Assembly (NCBI GenBank): GCA_000622025.1
Contig: JHWU01000020.1
Location: 1 to 64,000 of the forward strand
Length of the DNA: 64,000 bases
Direction: 5' to 3'
Source: Lachnospiraceae bacterium AD3010
GTDB taxonomy: Bacteria; Bacillota; Clostridia; Lachnospirales; Lachnospiraceae
Shown one piece after another: positions 36,207 through 45,884 of this stretch. The position numbers and the translations under genes are program-made. Numbering within the stretch: position 1 is the first letter of the stretch; each line of letters begins with the position of its first letter. A model generated the notes under the pieces. The model worked only from the letters and a program-made list of their open reading frames with translations. It searched no databases and was not told the DNA's origin.

Positions 36207-37226
36207 TTAGAATTTTCCGGCTTTGGCAGCCTCTTCAATTGAAACTGCAACCGAAACGGTCATTCCGACCATAGGGTTGTTTCCTGCCCCGATAAGACCC
36301 ATCATCTCAACATGAGCCGGAACTGATGAAGAACCCGCAAACTGGGCATCGGAATGCATACGTCCCATTGTATCGGTCATTCCGTAGGAAGCCGGTCCTG
36401 CAGCCATATTGTCGGGGTGGAGTGTACGTCCCGTACCACCGCCGGAAGCAACTGAAAAGTACTTCTTTCCTGCGTCAACGCGCTCTTTCTTGTATGTGCC
36501 TGCAACAGGATGCTGGAACCTTGTAGGGTTGGTAGAGTTACCCGTAATGGAAACATCTACGTTCTCATGCCACATAATGGCAACACCTTCCTGAACATCA
36601 TTTGCTCCGTAGCAGTTTACAAGTGCACGGGGGCTCTTGGGATCCTTGGAATAGCACTTCCTGAATACTTCCTTCAGTTCTCCCGTGAAGTAGTCATATT
36701 CTGTCTCCACATGGGTGAAGCCGTTAATTCTTGAAATGATCTGGGCCGCGTCCTTCCCGAGACCGTTAAGGATGACCCTTAAGGGCTTCTGGCGAACCTT
36801 ATTTGCCTTCTCGGCGATACCGATAGCACCTTCTGCTGCTGCGAAAGACTCATGTCCGGCAAGGAATGCGAAACATTCCGTATCTTCTTCAAGGAGCATC
36901 TTTCCTAAGTTTCCGTGTCCTAAACCAACCTTACGGCGGTCAGCTACAGATCCGGGGATGCAGAAGGACTGAAGTCCCTCACCGATAGCTGCTGCTGCCT
37001 CAGATGCCTTGCGGCAGCCCTTTTTGATGGCGATCGCTGCGCCTACCGTATAGGCCCATTTTGCGTTTTCAAAGCAGATAGGCTGGATATTCTCGACCAT
37101 ATGGTACACATCGAGACCTGCATCCTTTGTGATCTTCTCTGCTTCATCTATAGATCCGATGCCATACTCGGAGAGCTTGGCGAGGATCTGCTTTTCTCTT
37201 CTTTCATAAGATTCAAATTTTGCCAT
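36207..37226 (-). CDS. GGGtGRT protein
   Basis: 339 residues. Named for the motif seen here as SVASGGGTGRTLHPDN; other family blocks are LGHGNLGKMLLEED and GIGSIDEA near the N-terminus. The molecular function is unknown. The start is ATG 37226, behind GGGAGGACAGG. It follows the NifU-like gene by 17 bp; the two are found together across Clostridia, which hints at an iron-sulfur or redox role. Soluble; ends with its own terminator. Confidence 0.95.
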   Translation of the reverse strand: MAKFESYERREKQILAKLSEYGIGSIDEAEKITKDAGLDVYHMVENIQPICFENAKWAYTVGAAIAIKKGCRKASEAAAAIGEGLQSFCIPGSVADRRKVGLGHGNLGKMLLEEDTECFAFLAGHESFAAAEGAIGIAEKANKVRQKPLRVILNGLGKDAAQIISRINGFTHVETEYDYFTGELKEVFRKCYSKDPKSPRALVNCYGANDVQEGVAIMWHENVDVSITGNSTNPTRFQHPVAGTYKKERVDAGKKYFSVASGGGTGRTLHPDNMAAGPASYGMTDTMGRMHSDAQFAGSSSVPAHVEMMGLIGAGNNPMVGMTVSVAVSIEEAAKAGKF

Positions 37227-37243
37227 TTTCCTGTCCTCCCTTA

Positions 37244-37936
37244 TCACTCTTTACGAGGGTCAATAAATTTGACCGCATCAGCTACTCTTCCGTACTGGCC
37301 TGAAGCCTTCTCCACAGCCTTGGCAGGATCGTCTCCGGCCTTGATGAAGTCCATCATCTTTCCGAAATTGATATATTTATAACCAATGATCTCATCATCC
37401 TCGTCAAGGGCAAGCTCTGTAATATATCCGTCTGTAAGCTCCAGATACCTGGGCCCCTTTTCAAGGGTTCCGTAGGTGGTTCCTACCATGGTCCTGGTTC
37501 CCTTGCCGAGATCCTCGAGTCCGGCGCCTATCTGAAGACCGTCCTCAGAAAATGCGGACTGTGTACGTCCGTATACGATCTGGAGGAAAAGCTCTCTCAT
37601 AGCTGTATTAATGGCATCACATACAAGGTCGGTATTAAGGGCTTCAAGTATTGTGAGTCCGGGAAGTATCTCAGATGCCATAGCTGCCGAATGTGTCATT
37701 CCCGAACATCCTAAAGTCTCAACAAGTGCTTCCTGAATGATCCCGTCCTTTACATTTAAGGACAGCTTGCAGCATCCCTGCTGGGGTGCACACCATCCGA
37801 TACCATGTGTATAACCGGAAATGTCCTTCACACCCTTGGCCTTAACCCATTTTGCCTCTTCCGGTATCGGGGCAGCACCATGATGCGCACCTTGATGTAC
37901 CGAACACATAGCCTTTACTTCTGTTGAATAAATCAT
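37244..37936 (-). CDS. NifU-like iron-sulfur scaffold protein
   Basis: 230 residues with a NifU/IscU N-terminal-like fold. Conserved Cys lie in GWCAPQQGCC and GCSGMTHSAA, in positions suited to cluster or metal binding. The ATG at 37936 follows AAAGGAGA. Family members are annotated as iron-sulfur cluster assembly scaffolds; this version is longer than IscU and always paired with GGGtGRT, so its client may be that protein. First gene of the two-gene unit. Confidence 0.85.
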   Translation of the reverse strand: MIYSTEVKAMCSVHQGAHHGAAPIPEEAKWVKAKGVKDISGYTHGIGWCAPQQGCCKLSLNVKDGIIQEALVETLGCSGMTHSAAMASEILPGLTILEALNTDLVCDAINTAMRELFLQIVYGRTQSAFSEDGLQIGAGLEDLGKGTRTMVGTTYGTLEKGPRYLELTDGYITELALDEDDEIIGYKYINFGKMMDFIKAGDDPAKAVEKASGQYGRVADAVKFIDPRKE

Positions 37937-38065
37937 GTGGTTCTCCTTTCATTGACAGTGAGCCGATCACCTTCCAAAACGCTCACAGAGTTTTATTATT
38001 ATCTCATATTTTGATGACTAAAGCAATCAATGTGTCAAATCACGGTAGGAAATATTACGTGAGTT

Positions 38066-40408
38066 TTAATGGATCATCTGCCGGGAAGAATAGTAGCACT
38101 GTCCGATGGAGATACCCCCATCATTCGGAGGGATAAGGCTGTGGATCAGAACCTTAAGGCCGGATTTCTCCAGCCCTTCCTTTACCATTTTCAGGAACAG
38201 AAGATTCTGGAAGCAGCCACCGCTGAGGGCAATGGTTCCGATAGCGTTCTTTTCTGCCTGTTCCCTAAGCTCCGATACGACCAACCCGGCAAAAATACGG
38301 TGAAAAAGAAAGGCAAGCTCTGAGCTGTCTACTCCTTCAAGCGCTTTTTCGACTATATGTATGAAAAGCCGGTTGGTTGACATAATTTCCTCTTCGCCGG
38401 TTGACATAATTCCAAAAGAATCGGTTTTTCCCCGTTCAGCATATTTTTCAGCGGCAAACTGAAGCATAGACGCAGCCTCTCCTTCATATGAGGAGCTTCT
38501 GCATATCCCGAGAACTGCACTTACAGCATCAAACAACCTGCCGGCACTGGTTGACATAACTACATTCACACCGGCATCGACCGCGCTGCAGACAGCAGCT
38601 GCCTCCTCTCGAGTGCAAAGCCGCAGCTTATCCGCTATTTCTCCTTCTTTTCCGGGATAATGATCATGGATCAGGGATAGAGCTACCCTCCAGCCTTCTT
38701 TTGAAGCTGCATCGCCGCCAGGCTGCCTAAAGGGCTTTATATGGGAAAGCCTCGAAAAGCCCTGTCTGTCAGCCTTTATGATCTCGCCTCCCCAGATAGT
38801 TCCGTCGGATCCGTAACCTGTGCCGTCAAAGGCCGCTCCGATAACAGGACCCTCAAAGCTGTTTTCAGCCATTACCGAAAGAATATGGGCATAGTGATGC
38901 TGGATTTTTATGAGCGGTTTTCCTCTGCTTTTTGAAAGCTCCTCTGCAAGCTTCGACGAATTATAGCCCGGATGCATATCGGATATAAAGACCTCAGGCT
39001 CTGCCTCCAGAAGCTCTTCCATTCGAACGATCCCGCTTTTCAGAGCCTCCACCGAGCGTCTGTCTGTCAGATCCCCGATATAAGCCGATGGATAGAGCAT
39101 ATTCCCGGCAGAAATGCAGAAGCTGTTTTTCAGCTCACCTCCTATGGCAAGTGAAGAGATCGCGCTGCCGGAATCTGAAGCGTTTCCCCTGTCACTTCCC
39201 TCAGGTATAAGAAGAGGCAGCGGCGCAAAGCCCCGGGAGCGCCTTATCATATATGGTTTCCCTTCAAAAATATCCATAACGGAATCATCTGCCCGGGTAA
39301 GGATCTCCCTGTCATTTGATAATATAATGTCCGCAATGCCGCCGAGCTCTCTTTCTGCTTCCTCATCATTAATACATATGGCCGAATCGGAAATATTTCC
39401 GCTGGTCATGATAAGACTGTCAGTAAAGCCCGTAATTCCGTCCCTCATATTGAAGATCAGAAGCTGTACCGGGGCATAAGGCAGCATCACACCGAGCTTT
39501 GGATTTCCCGGTGCCACGGCCTCCGGTATCTTCCCACTTCCGCTTTTTCCGATCAGTACTATAGGCTTCTGATAGCCTGTCAAAAGCTTTTCCGCCTCGG
39601 GTTCAGCCTTACACTCCCGTCTTACGGTATCTATATCCCGCATCATCACCGCGAAGGGTTTCGAGGGTCTCCTCTTTCTCTCACGTAATCTTCTGACTGC
39701 CGCTTCATCAAGGGCATTACAGCAAAGATGGAAGCCTCCTATACCCTTTACCGCCGCAATTCCTCCTGAGAGTATCACCCGTCTCACCTCTGAAACCGCA
39801 TCCTTTTCCCTCAGGTCTCTCCCAATTATGTAAACCGAAGGGCCGCAGGAATTGCAGCATACGGGCTGGGCATCAAAACGCCGGGATCCCTTGTCGTAAT
39901 ACTCTTTTTCGCAGCTTTCACACATAGGAAAAGAAGCCATACTGGTCCTTTCCCTGTCGTAAGGAAGCTTCTTTAGTATGGTAAATCTGGGTCCGCACTG
40001 GGTACAGTTTATAAAGGGATGAAGATATCTCCTGTTTCCGGGATCAAATAGCTCCGCCGCACATTCCCCGCATATTCCTATATCCGGCGGAATGAATTTG
40101 ATCCCATCCCTGTGCTCGCTGTCTATGATCGAGAAATCAATTTGCCCGACATTCCCGGGGTTCCCGCTGTCTTCTTTGCTCAGGGTGATCTCGGTTCTTA
40201 TTACAACTGCCCTCTCCGGTGAATTGCTGTTCAGCTTATCAATAAACATACGGATCTTTTCTTCAGATCCGTATGCCTTAATTTCCACATATGAGCCTTT
40301 ATTCTGCACGGTGCCTGAGATCCCGAGTTTATCAGCCTCTCTTTTTACAAAGGGACGATAGCCCACACCCTGCACTATGCCGTAGATTTTGATCAGGTAA
40401 TTATTCAT
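38066..40408 (-). CDS. hypF: Carbamoyltransferase HypF
   Basis: 780 residues. Makes the thiocarbamate on HypE that becomes the CN ligands of [NiFe] hydrogenase. Domains: acylphosphatase (1-90, GIVQGVGYRPFV), two zinc fingers (CGEC/CTQC and CESC/CNSC), a YrdC-like domain (about 200-370) and a Kae1-like C-terminal domain with HHYAHILSVM and GFGYGSDG-like blocks (AAFDGTGYGSDG). It stands alone, about 20 kb from hypE-hypD-hypC. The ATG at 40408 has no clear ribosome site. Confidence 0.95.
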   Translation of the reverse strand: MNNYLIKIYGIVQGVGYRPFVKREADKLGISGTVQNKGSYVEIKAYGSEEKIRMFIDKLNSNSPERAVVIRTEITLSKEDSGNPGNVGQIDFSIIDSEHRDGIKFIPPDIGICGECAAELFDPGNRRYLHPFINCTQCGPRFTILKKLPYDRERTSMASFPMCESCEKEYYDKGSRRFDAQPVCCNSCGPSVYIIGRDLREKDAVSEVRRVILSGGIAAVKGIGGFHLCCNALDEAAVRRLRERKRRPSKPFAVMMRDIDTVRRECKAEPEAEKLLTGYQKPIVLIGKSGSGKIPEAVAPGNPKLGVMLPYAPVQLLIFNMRDGITGFTDSLIMTSGNISDSAICINDEEAERELGGIADIILSNDREILTRADDSVMDIFEGKPYMIRRSRGFAPLPLLIPEGSDRGNASDSGSAISSLAIGGELKNSFCISAGNMLYPSAYIGDLTDRRSVEALKSGIVRMEELLEAEPEVFISDMHPGYNSSKLAEELSKSRGKPLIKIQHHYAHILSVMAENSFEGPVIGAAFDGTGYGSDGTIWGGEIIKADRQGFSRLSHIKPFRQPGGDAASKEGWRVALSLIHDHYPGKEGEIADKLRLCTREEAAAVCSAVDAGVNVVMSTSAGRLFDAVSAVLGICRSSSYEGEAASMLQFAAEKYAERGKTDSFGIMSTGEEEIMSTNRLFIHIVEKALEGVDSSELAFLFHRIFAGLVVSELREQAEKNAIGTIALSGGCFQNLLFLKMVKEGLEKSGLKVLIHSLIPPNDGGISIGQCYYSSRQMIH

Positions 40409-40431
40409 GTTATAATTCGGACGCCAAAAGT

Positions 40432-40690
40432 CACGTTTTGGCGCACTTGGTGCGACATTGCCCCGCAGAAGATTCTTCGCTTCGCTCAGGATGGAAAAAC
40501 GTCCAGTAGACGTTTTTCGGGCACGTTTTGGCGCACTGAGTGCGACAGTGCCCCGCAGAAGATTCTTCGCTTCGCTCAGAATGACATTATTCGCTCAGGA
40601 TGGAAAAACGTCCAGTGGACGTTTTTCGGGCACGTTTTGGCGCACTGAGTGCGACAGTGCCCCGCAAAAGATTATTCTCTCAGGATATCA
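40432..40690 (+). repeat. Composite repeat: two full units and a decayed third
   Basis: A 90-bp unit starts at 40432 (CACGTTTTGGCGCAC), again at 40522 (109 bp, with a 19-bp insertion that carries an extra family-A tail) and in part at 40631. Each full unit contains a family-A palindrome (40469-40495, 40559-40586) plus a GCGCACTGAGTGCG hairpin and AAAACGTC/GACGTTTT arms. The third unit runs into the truA stop codon, where the palindrome is worn to GATTATTCTCTCAGGAT. Confidence 0.9.
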
Positions 40691-41415
40691 ATCCCCACAA
40701 GCGTCAGTCCCCGTGGAGGTGCGGTGGGTCCGGCATTTTTCCGGTCACAGCTATTAAGGATAAGAGGGATATCATCACTCTTCAGTCTTCCCCGTCCGAC
40801 CTCAACAAGTGTTCCGCTTATTATCCTTACCATGTTATATAGAAAACCATATCCCTTAACCGTGATATGGATCTCATCAGACTCCCCGGAAACAGCTATT
40901 TCGGTGATCTCCCTGACTGTTGTCTTTACCTCCGTATGAACCGAGCAGAAGGACTTGAAATCGTGCTCTCCCTTAAGAAAAGCTGCTGCTTTCTGCATTG
41001 ACAGAATATCCAGCGGGTATGAAATATGCCAGCTATAACGTATCCTCAGGGGATCCGGCATTTCCCCGGTCTGAATACGGTAGCGGTAGGTCTTTTCGGT
41101 TTTAATAAATCTGGGATGAAAATCCTTAGGAACCTCCTCAGAGGAAATGATCCTGATGTCCTCCGGAAGACAGGTATTTAATGCGTAAGAAAAGCGCTCG
41201 GGAGGAATAGATGCGGCAGTATCAAAAACCGCCAGATTGCATAGGGCGTGTACCCCGGCATCTGTACGGCTTGCTCCGCTTATACTGATATCCTCTCCCG
41301 TAAGATGCTTAAGCGCCCGGTCAATATTCCCGGCTATTGTTTCCTGTTCATCCGCTGCCTGCCAGCCGTGGTATGAGGTTCCGTCATAGGAGACTTTCAG
41401 AAGAATTCTTTTCAT
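40672..41415 (-). CDS. truA: tRNA pseudouridine synthase A
   Basis: 247 residues; modifies U38-U40 in the anticodon arm. The catalytic Asp is in SRTDAGVHAL; YDGTSYHGW and YNMVRIISG are family motifs. It follows ecfT, as in many Firmicutes where truA ends the extended ribosomal cluster. The last codons (DILRE-stop) lie inside the decayed third unit of the composite repeat. Confidence 0.97.
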   Translation of the reverse strand: MKRILLKVSYDGTSYHGWQAADEQETIAGNIDRALKHLTGEDISISGASRTDAGVHALCNLAVFDTAASIPPERFSYALNTCLPEDIRIISSEEVPKDFHPRFIKTEKTYRYRIQTGEMPDPLRIRYSWHISYPLDILSMQKAAAFLKGEHDFKSFCSVHTEVKTTVREITEIAVSGESDEIHITVKGYGFLYNMVRIISGTLVEVGRGRLKSDDIPLILNSCDRKNAGPTAPPRGLTLVGIDILRE

Positions 41416-41433
41416 GTTTCTCTGTAATCAGTT

Positions 41434-41465
41434 AAGATCCTTCGGGCTTCGCCCTCAGGATGACA
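41434..41465 (+). repeat. Dispersed palindrome family A, copy 9
   Basis: A 32-bp copy with TCCTTCGGGCTTCGCCCTC core in the 64-bp gap between truA and ecfT. Both the outer TCCT/AGGA and inner GGGC/GCCC variants are present together. Confidence 0.85.
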
Positions 41466-41479
41466 TTAGTGCTTCACAC

Positions 41480-42286
41480 TCAGTACGGCACAAACATCCC
41501 GGCGAGGATCATGAGCACAAGGTACGATAGCAGAACAAAATAAGCAGCAAGGTCGATCCTTTTATAGACAAGAGGCTTCATCTTTGTTCTTCCCTCTCCT
41601 CCCCGGTAACACCTTGCTTCCATCGCCATCGCGAGGTCGTTTGCCCTACGGAATGCCGAAACAAAAAGAGGGACCAGAACCGGTACCAGCGCCTTTGCCC
41701 GATCAATGACATTTCCTCCCTCAAAGTCCGCTCCCCGGGCTTCCTGTGCTTTCATTATCTTGTCGGTTTCTTCCATTAAAATAGGAATGAAGCGAAGAGC
41801 AATGGACATCATCATTGCGACCTCATGCACCGGCACCCTGAAAACCTTAAGAGGATTCATGAGTGCTTCCAGACCGTCAGTCAGGTTATTCGGAGTCGTA
41901 GTCAATGTCATTATCGACGATCCGATGATAAGGAATACAAGACGTATCGCGGTGAAAACAGCGACCTTCAGCCCTTCATCACTTATCACCAGCCCGTAAA
42001 AGGAAAAGATCGGTATTCCCGGTGTCAGGAAAAGATTAAAGACTACAGTGATAAGCAGGATAAATACAATACTCTTCATCCCCCTGAGCATAAAGCCCAG
42101 CGGTACCCTTGAAAGTGAAATAACAAGGAGCAGAAAGAGCGCCGCAGTAGCTGTGGTCGCCACACTTCTGAAGAGAAAGAGGGAAATAATAAAAACAAAG
42201 GTTCCTGTGATCTTTGTTCGGGGATCCAGCGAATGTATCTTTGATTCAGTACTGTAATACTGCCCCAGGGTTATCTCTCTAAGCAT
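41480..42286 (-). CDS. ecfT: Energy-coupling factor transmembrane protein EcfT
   Basis: 268 residues with five to six membrane helices. The two cytoplasmic coupling motifs are present as AQEARGADFE and AMEARCYRGG. EcfT joins the ATPases to many different vitamin-binding S proteins. Lies 2 bp after the ATPase gene. No S component is adjacent, so the module is a shared (group II) one. Confidence 0.95.
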   Translation of the reverse strand: MLREITLGQYYSTESKIHSLDPRTKITGTFVFIISLFLFRSVATTATAALFLLLVISLSRVPLGFMLRGMKSIVFILLITVVFNLFLTPGIPIFSFYGLVISDEGLKVAVFTAIRLVFLIIGSSIMTLTTTPNNLTDGLEALMNPLKVFRVPVHEVAMMMSIALRFIPILMEETDKIMKAQEARGADFEGGNVIDRAKALVPVLVPLFVSAFRRANDLAMAMEARCYRGGEGRTKMKPLVYKRIDLAAYFVLLSYLVLMILAGMFVPY

Positions 42287-42288
42287 CC

Positions 42289-44088
42289 CTACGCCCCCTG
42301 TCCCGTAATACGCAGTATCTCATAAACAGCATCAGCAATGGTGGTTACCGAGGGATCGATATCAAAGCCCCGGTCACGAAGAGCACGCATAAGATAGCAT
42401 ACCTCCGGAGCAGACAGTCCCATTTCCTCAAGCTCCCTGAAGCGCATAAAGATATGCTTAGGATCACCGTCCATAATGATACGTCCCTTATCCATTACCA
42501 GTATCCGTTTAACATAGTTTGCCACATCCTCCATGCTGTGGGAAACCAGGATCACGGTTATCCCCTTTTTTTCATGAAGGTCACGCACAAGGTTCAGTAT
42601 CTCATCACGTCCCTTTGGATCAAGTCCAGCTGTAGGCTCATCCAGTATAAGGATATCCGGCTTCATGGCCAGAACTCCCGCTATCGCCACCTTCCTCTTC
42701 TGGCCTCCCGAAAGCTCAAAGGGAGAGCTGTAATAATACTCCTCAGGCAGATGTACACTTCTCAGGGCATCATATGCCGAGAGCTCCGTCTGTTTAGGGT
42801 CCATTCCCACATTTTTCGGACCGAAGCATACATCCTTAAAAACCGTTTCTTCAAAAAGCTGATGCTCCGGATACTGAAATACCAGCCCTACATGCGACCT
42901 GAGATTTATCTTTTTGTATTTTTTGTCGGAAATATCCTCTCCCCTGAAATACACCTGACCGGAGGAGGGCCGCAAAAGACCATTCAAATGCTGGACAAAG
43001 GTAGACTTCCCCGAACCCGTATGACCAATAAGTCCGATAAATTCACCCTTTCCGATCTGTACGGAAACATTGTCAAGCGCACGTATCTCATTTCCTGAGC
43101 CCTTTTCATAGGTATAGGTCACTTTATCAAGGATAAGAGATTCCCTCGGATCTCTCTCTATGACTCCGGGTTTTGTATAGTCCGATGCATCCTTTGCTTC
43201 CTTTACGGACTCAAGAGAACCGCCGTAAAACCTTCCGCCCACGTATTTTACAAGCTCCTGGACAAATTCCTCTCTCCTGAGTATACCCTCCGGAAGCTTA
43301 AAGCCGGCTTTATTAAGCTCATGGGACAATATGGTGCTCTGGGGTACATCAAGCCTCAGCTCCCGGAGTCTGTCAACCTCTGAAAAGATCTCCCTTGGAG
43401 TTCCCTGCATTGCGACCCGCCCCTTATCCATCACATAAACCCGGTCTGCGTATATCACCTCTTCCATGTAATGGGTGATAAGGATGATAGTGATCTTTTC
43501 CACATCATTTAAAGCGCGCACCTGACGGATGACTTCTTTTCTTCCCATGGGATCCAGCATTGCAGTGGGTTCGTCCATTATGATACACTTCGGGTGCATA
43601 GCCATTACCCCCGCTATCGCAACCCTCTGCTTCTGGCCTCCTGAAAGCTTATTCGGAGAATGCTTCCTGTAGGCATACATGCCTACTGCCTTCAGGGACT
43701 CATTCACCCTCTCCCAGATCTCTTCCGTAGGGACACCCATATTCTCAGGCCCGAAGCCTACATCCTCCTCCACCACATTTCCTATTATCTGGTTGTCGGG
43801 ATTCTGAAATATCATTCCGGCTTCCTGACGGATATCCCAGAGATTCTCGGCCTTCTTCGTGTCCTTTCCGTCAACGATCACCATGCCCTCACCGGGATAG
43901 AGAATAGCATTTATATGCTTTGCAAAGGTGGATTTTCCTGAACCGTTGCCGCCGAGCACCGCAATGAATTCGCCCTTTTTTATATTAAGGCTGACCCCGT
44001 CAAGAGCACGGATAAAGCCCTCGGCATTACCCTCTTCATCTCTTTTGACATATTCAAATGTGACGTTTTTTGCTTCGACTATTCCCAT
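42289..44088 (-). CDS. ecfA: Fused energy-coupling factor ATPases EcfA1-EcfA2
   Basis: 599 residues carrying two complete ABC ATPases. The first (about 1-285) has GGNGSGKST, LSGGQKQRVAIAG and IIMDEPTAMLD; the second (about 315-595) has GHTGSGKST, LSGGQKRKVAIAG and LILDEPTAGLD. In most Firmicutes these are two genes. The linker (about 285-315) is polar. All catalytic motifs are intact in both halves, so it should work as a covalent heterodimer with EcfT. A hairpin upstream may partly separate it from rplQ. Confidence 0.95.
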   Translation of the reverse strand: MGIVEAKNVTFEYVKRDEEGNAEGFIRALDGVSLNIKKGEFIAVLGGNGSGKSTFAKHINAILYPGEGMVIVDGKDTKKAENLWDIRQEAGMIFQNPDNQIIGNVVEEDVGFGPENMGVPTEEIWERVNESLKAVGMYAYRKHSPNKLSGGQKQRVAIAGVMAMHPKCIIMDEPTAMLDPMGRKEVIRQVRALNDVEKITIILITHYMEEVIYADRVYVMDKGRVAMQGTPREIFSEVDRLRELRLDVPQSTILSHELNKAGFKLPEGILRREEFVQELVKYVGGRFYGGSLESVKEAKDASDYTKPGVIERDPRESLILDKVTYTYEKGSGNEIRALDNVSVQIGKGEFIGLIGHTGSGKSTFVQHLNGLLRPSSGQVYFRGEDISDKKYKKINLRSHVGLVFQYPEHQLFEETVFKDVCFGPKNVGMDPKQTELSAYDALRSVHLPEEYYYSSPFELSGGQKRKVAIAGVLAMKPDILILDEPTAGLDPKGRDEILNLVRDLHEKKGITVILVSHSMEDVANYVKRILVMDKGRIIMDGDPKHIFMRFRELEEMGLSAPEVCYLMRALRDRGFDIDPSVTTIADAVYEILRITGQGA

Positions 44089-44094
44089 GATAAG

Positions 44095-44128
44095 AACAAA
44101 GGGAGAGCGTGATAAACACCTCTCCCTT
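44095..44128 (-). terminator. Probable terminator or attenuator between rplQ and ecfA
   Basis: AAGGGAGAG (44099-44107) pairs with CTCTCCCTT (44120-44128); TTTGTTCTTA follows on the minus strand. It likely reduces transcription from the ribosomal cluster into the ecf genes. Confidence 0.7.
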
Positions 44129-44154
44129 GAATAACGATTAAACTGTTCAACAGA

Positions 44155-44754
44155 TCAGACAAGCTCAAGGAGAACTTCCATTGCATTGTCACCCTTACGG
44201 AGACCGATCTTTACGATACGGGTATAGCCACCCTTACGGTCTGCATACTTCGGTGCGATCTCATCAAAGAGCTTTGCGGGAAGATCAACCTCTTTCCTGT
44301 CCTTCTTCTTTCCCGTAGGATTCTCGGTCACGGGATAGAGAACCTTCAGCATCTGACGACGGGCATGAAGCCTTGACGGAAGATCCTTCTTTATCTCCTT
44401 ATCAACGATATTGTACTTGGTAACAGTAACACCGTTTTCAATATGGAGGAGCTTACCGTTTTCATCACGGATAGTTTCGGAAAGAACCTTTTCACGGTCA
44501 TCCTTATCAACTATCTGCTTAACCCTGTGTCCGTCCTTGTCACGTACAGGCTCCTTTGCCTTGATGGTCACCTTCTCAAAGTTATCCTTTTCCCTTATAG
44601 CCAGGGTGATAACCTTTTCCGCCATCCTCTGAACCTCTTCTGCCTTTGCAGCAGTGGTGCGGATCTTTCCGTTAAGGATAAGAGCAGTCACCTGGTTACG
44701 GAGAAGTGCCTTTCTCTGTGAAGCTGTACGTCCGAGTTTTCTGTATTTTGCCAT
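44155..44754 (-). CDS. rplQ: 50S ribosomal protein L17, enlarged form
   Basis: 199 residues instead of the usual 115-130. The normal ends are present ([20 protein letters not shown] and [26 protein letters not shown]). An extra block of about 70 residues sits between about residue 56 and LHARRQ. It is rich in Lys/Asp/Glu ([20 protein letters not shown]) and is probably surface exposed near the peptide exit tunnel. Follows rpoA as last gene of the alpha operon. The start follows GGAGG. Confidence 0.95.
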   Translation of the reverse strand: MAKYRKLGRTASQRKALLRNQVTALILNGKIRTTAAKAEEVQRMAEKVITLAIREKDNFEKVTIKAKEPVRDKDGHRVKQIVDKDDREKVLSETIRDENGKLLHIENGVTVTKYNIVDKEIKKDLPSRLHARRQMLKVLYPVTENPTGKKKDRKEVDLPAKLFDEIAPKYADRKGGYTRIVKIGLRKGDNAMEVLLELV

Positions 44755-44864
44755 TTTTACCTCCTTCCGGCTTAAGGATCTCTGCGTTCTTCGTCTTACG
44801 AGCTCCCTTGTTTAGAGTGCCGGGACGAACCCTTTGGATTTACCGTCCCTGTATGATTTACGCT

Positions 44865-45830
44865 TTATTCTGTGACCTCGCCCTCATTGAGCTTTAATCC
44901 CAGCTCATTTAACTTGGCGAGAACTTCCTCCAGAGACTTACGTCCCAGATTACGAACCTTCATCATATCTTCCGGAGTCCTGTCAATAAGCTCTGCAACT
45001 GTATTGATGCCTGCCCTCTTTAAGCAGTTATATGAACGCACCGAAAGCTCCAGCTCGTCGATATTCATTTCCAGCACCTTCTTGGTCTCAGTGCTGGGAG
45101 GCTCTACCATTACATCCGTAGTGCCCGCAACATCGGATAGATTGATGAAGAGGGACAGGTGTTCTGAGAGAACCTTTGCTGCAAGTGAAACTGCTTCCTG
45201 GGGAGTAAGAGTTCCGTCGGTGAAAACATCCAGTGTCAGCTTGTCAAAGTCTGTCTGCTGACCTACACGGGTGTTCTCGACACTCAAATTCACCCTTTCC
45301 ACAGGTGTATAAATGGAGTCAACCGCAATAACTCCGATGGGAAGATCCTCACCCTTATTTTTGTCAGAGCTTACATAGCCCCTACCCTTGGTGATGGTAA
45401 GCTCCATATAGAGCTTGCTTCCCTTGCCGCCGCTAACGGTGGCAATATGCTGATCCTTATTTATTATCTCAATGTCCTGATCAACCTGGATATCGGCTGC
45501 TGTAACCTCGCCCTCTCCCTCAAACTCGATGTATGCTGTTTTTACTTCATCCGTCGAGCTGTTGTTCTTTATCGAAAGGTTTTTGATATTAAGAATGATC
45601 TCGGTTACATCCTCCTTTACCCCGGGAATAGATGTAAACTCGTGGAGGATGCCGTCGATCTTTACCCTGCTTACTGCTGCACCGGGGAGAGACGAAAGCA
45701 TGATCCTGCGGAGTGAATTTCCGAGGGTAACGCCATAACCGCGCTCAAGAGGCTCTACTACAAATTTGCCGTACTTGCCGTCACTTGACAGATCCAATAT
45801 ATCGATCTTCGGCTTTTCGAATTCTAACAA
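44865..45830 (-). CDS. rpoA: RNA polymerase alpha subunit
   Basis: 321 residues. The N-terminal domain ([20 protein letters not shown]) forms the dimer core; the C-terminal domain ([17 protein letters not shown]) binds UP elements and activators. The start is TTG 45830, since AAGGAGGT lies six bases upstream and the family N-terminus is LEFEKPKI. Lies between rpsD and rplQ in the usual alpha-operon order. Confidence 0.97.
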   Translation of the reverse strand: MLEFEKPKIDILDLSSDGKYGKFVVEPLERGYGVTLGNSLRRIMLSSLPGAAVSRVKIDGILHEFTSIPGVKEDVTEIILNIKNLSIKNNSSTDEVKTAYIEFEGEGEVTAADIQVDQDIEIINKDQHIATVSGGKGSKLYMELTITKGRGYVSSDKNKGEDLPIGVIAVDSIYTPVERVNLSVENTRVGQQTDFDKLTLDVFTDGTLTPQEAVSLAAKVLSEHLSLFINLSDVAGTTDVMVEPPSTETKKVLEMNIDELELSVRSYNCLKRAGINTVAELIDRTPEDMMKVRNLGRKSLEEVLAKLNELGLKLNEGEVTE

Positions 45831-45884
45831 ACGGATACCTCCTTCTGTTTCTGTCATCCTGAGTAAATGACAAGCTAGATTTAT

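Noticed and set aside
38030-38065. A TTGACA box upstream of the NifU-like gene (minus strand)
   Set aside because: The region 17 bp downstream is ATCAAA, a poor -10 box. A promoter is likely in this A+T-rich gap but cannot be placed.
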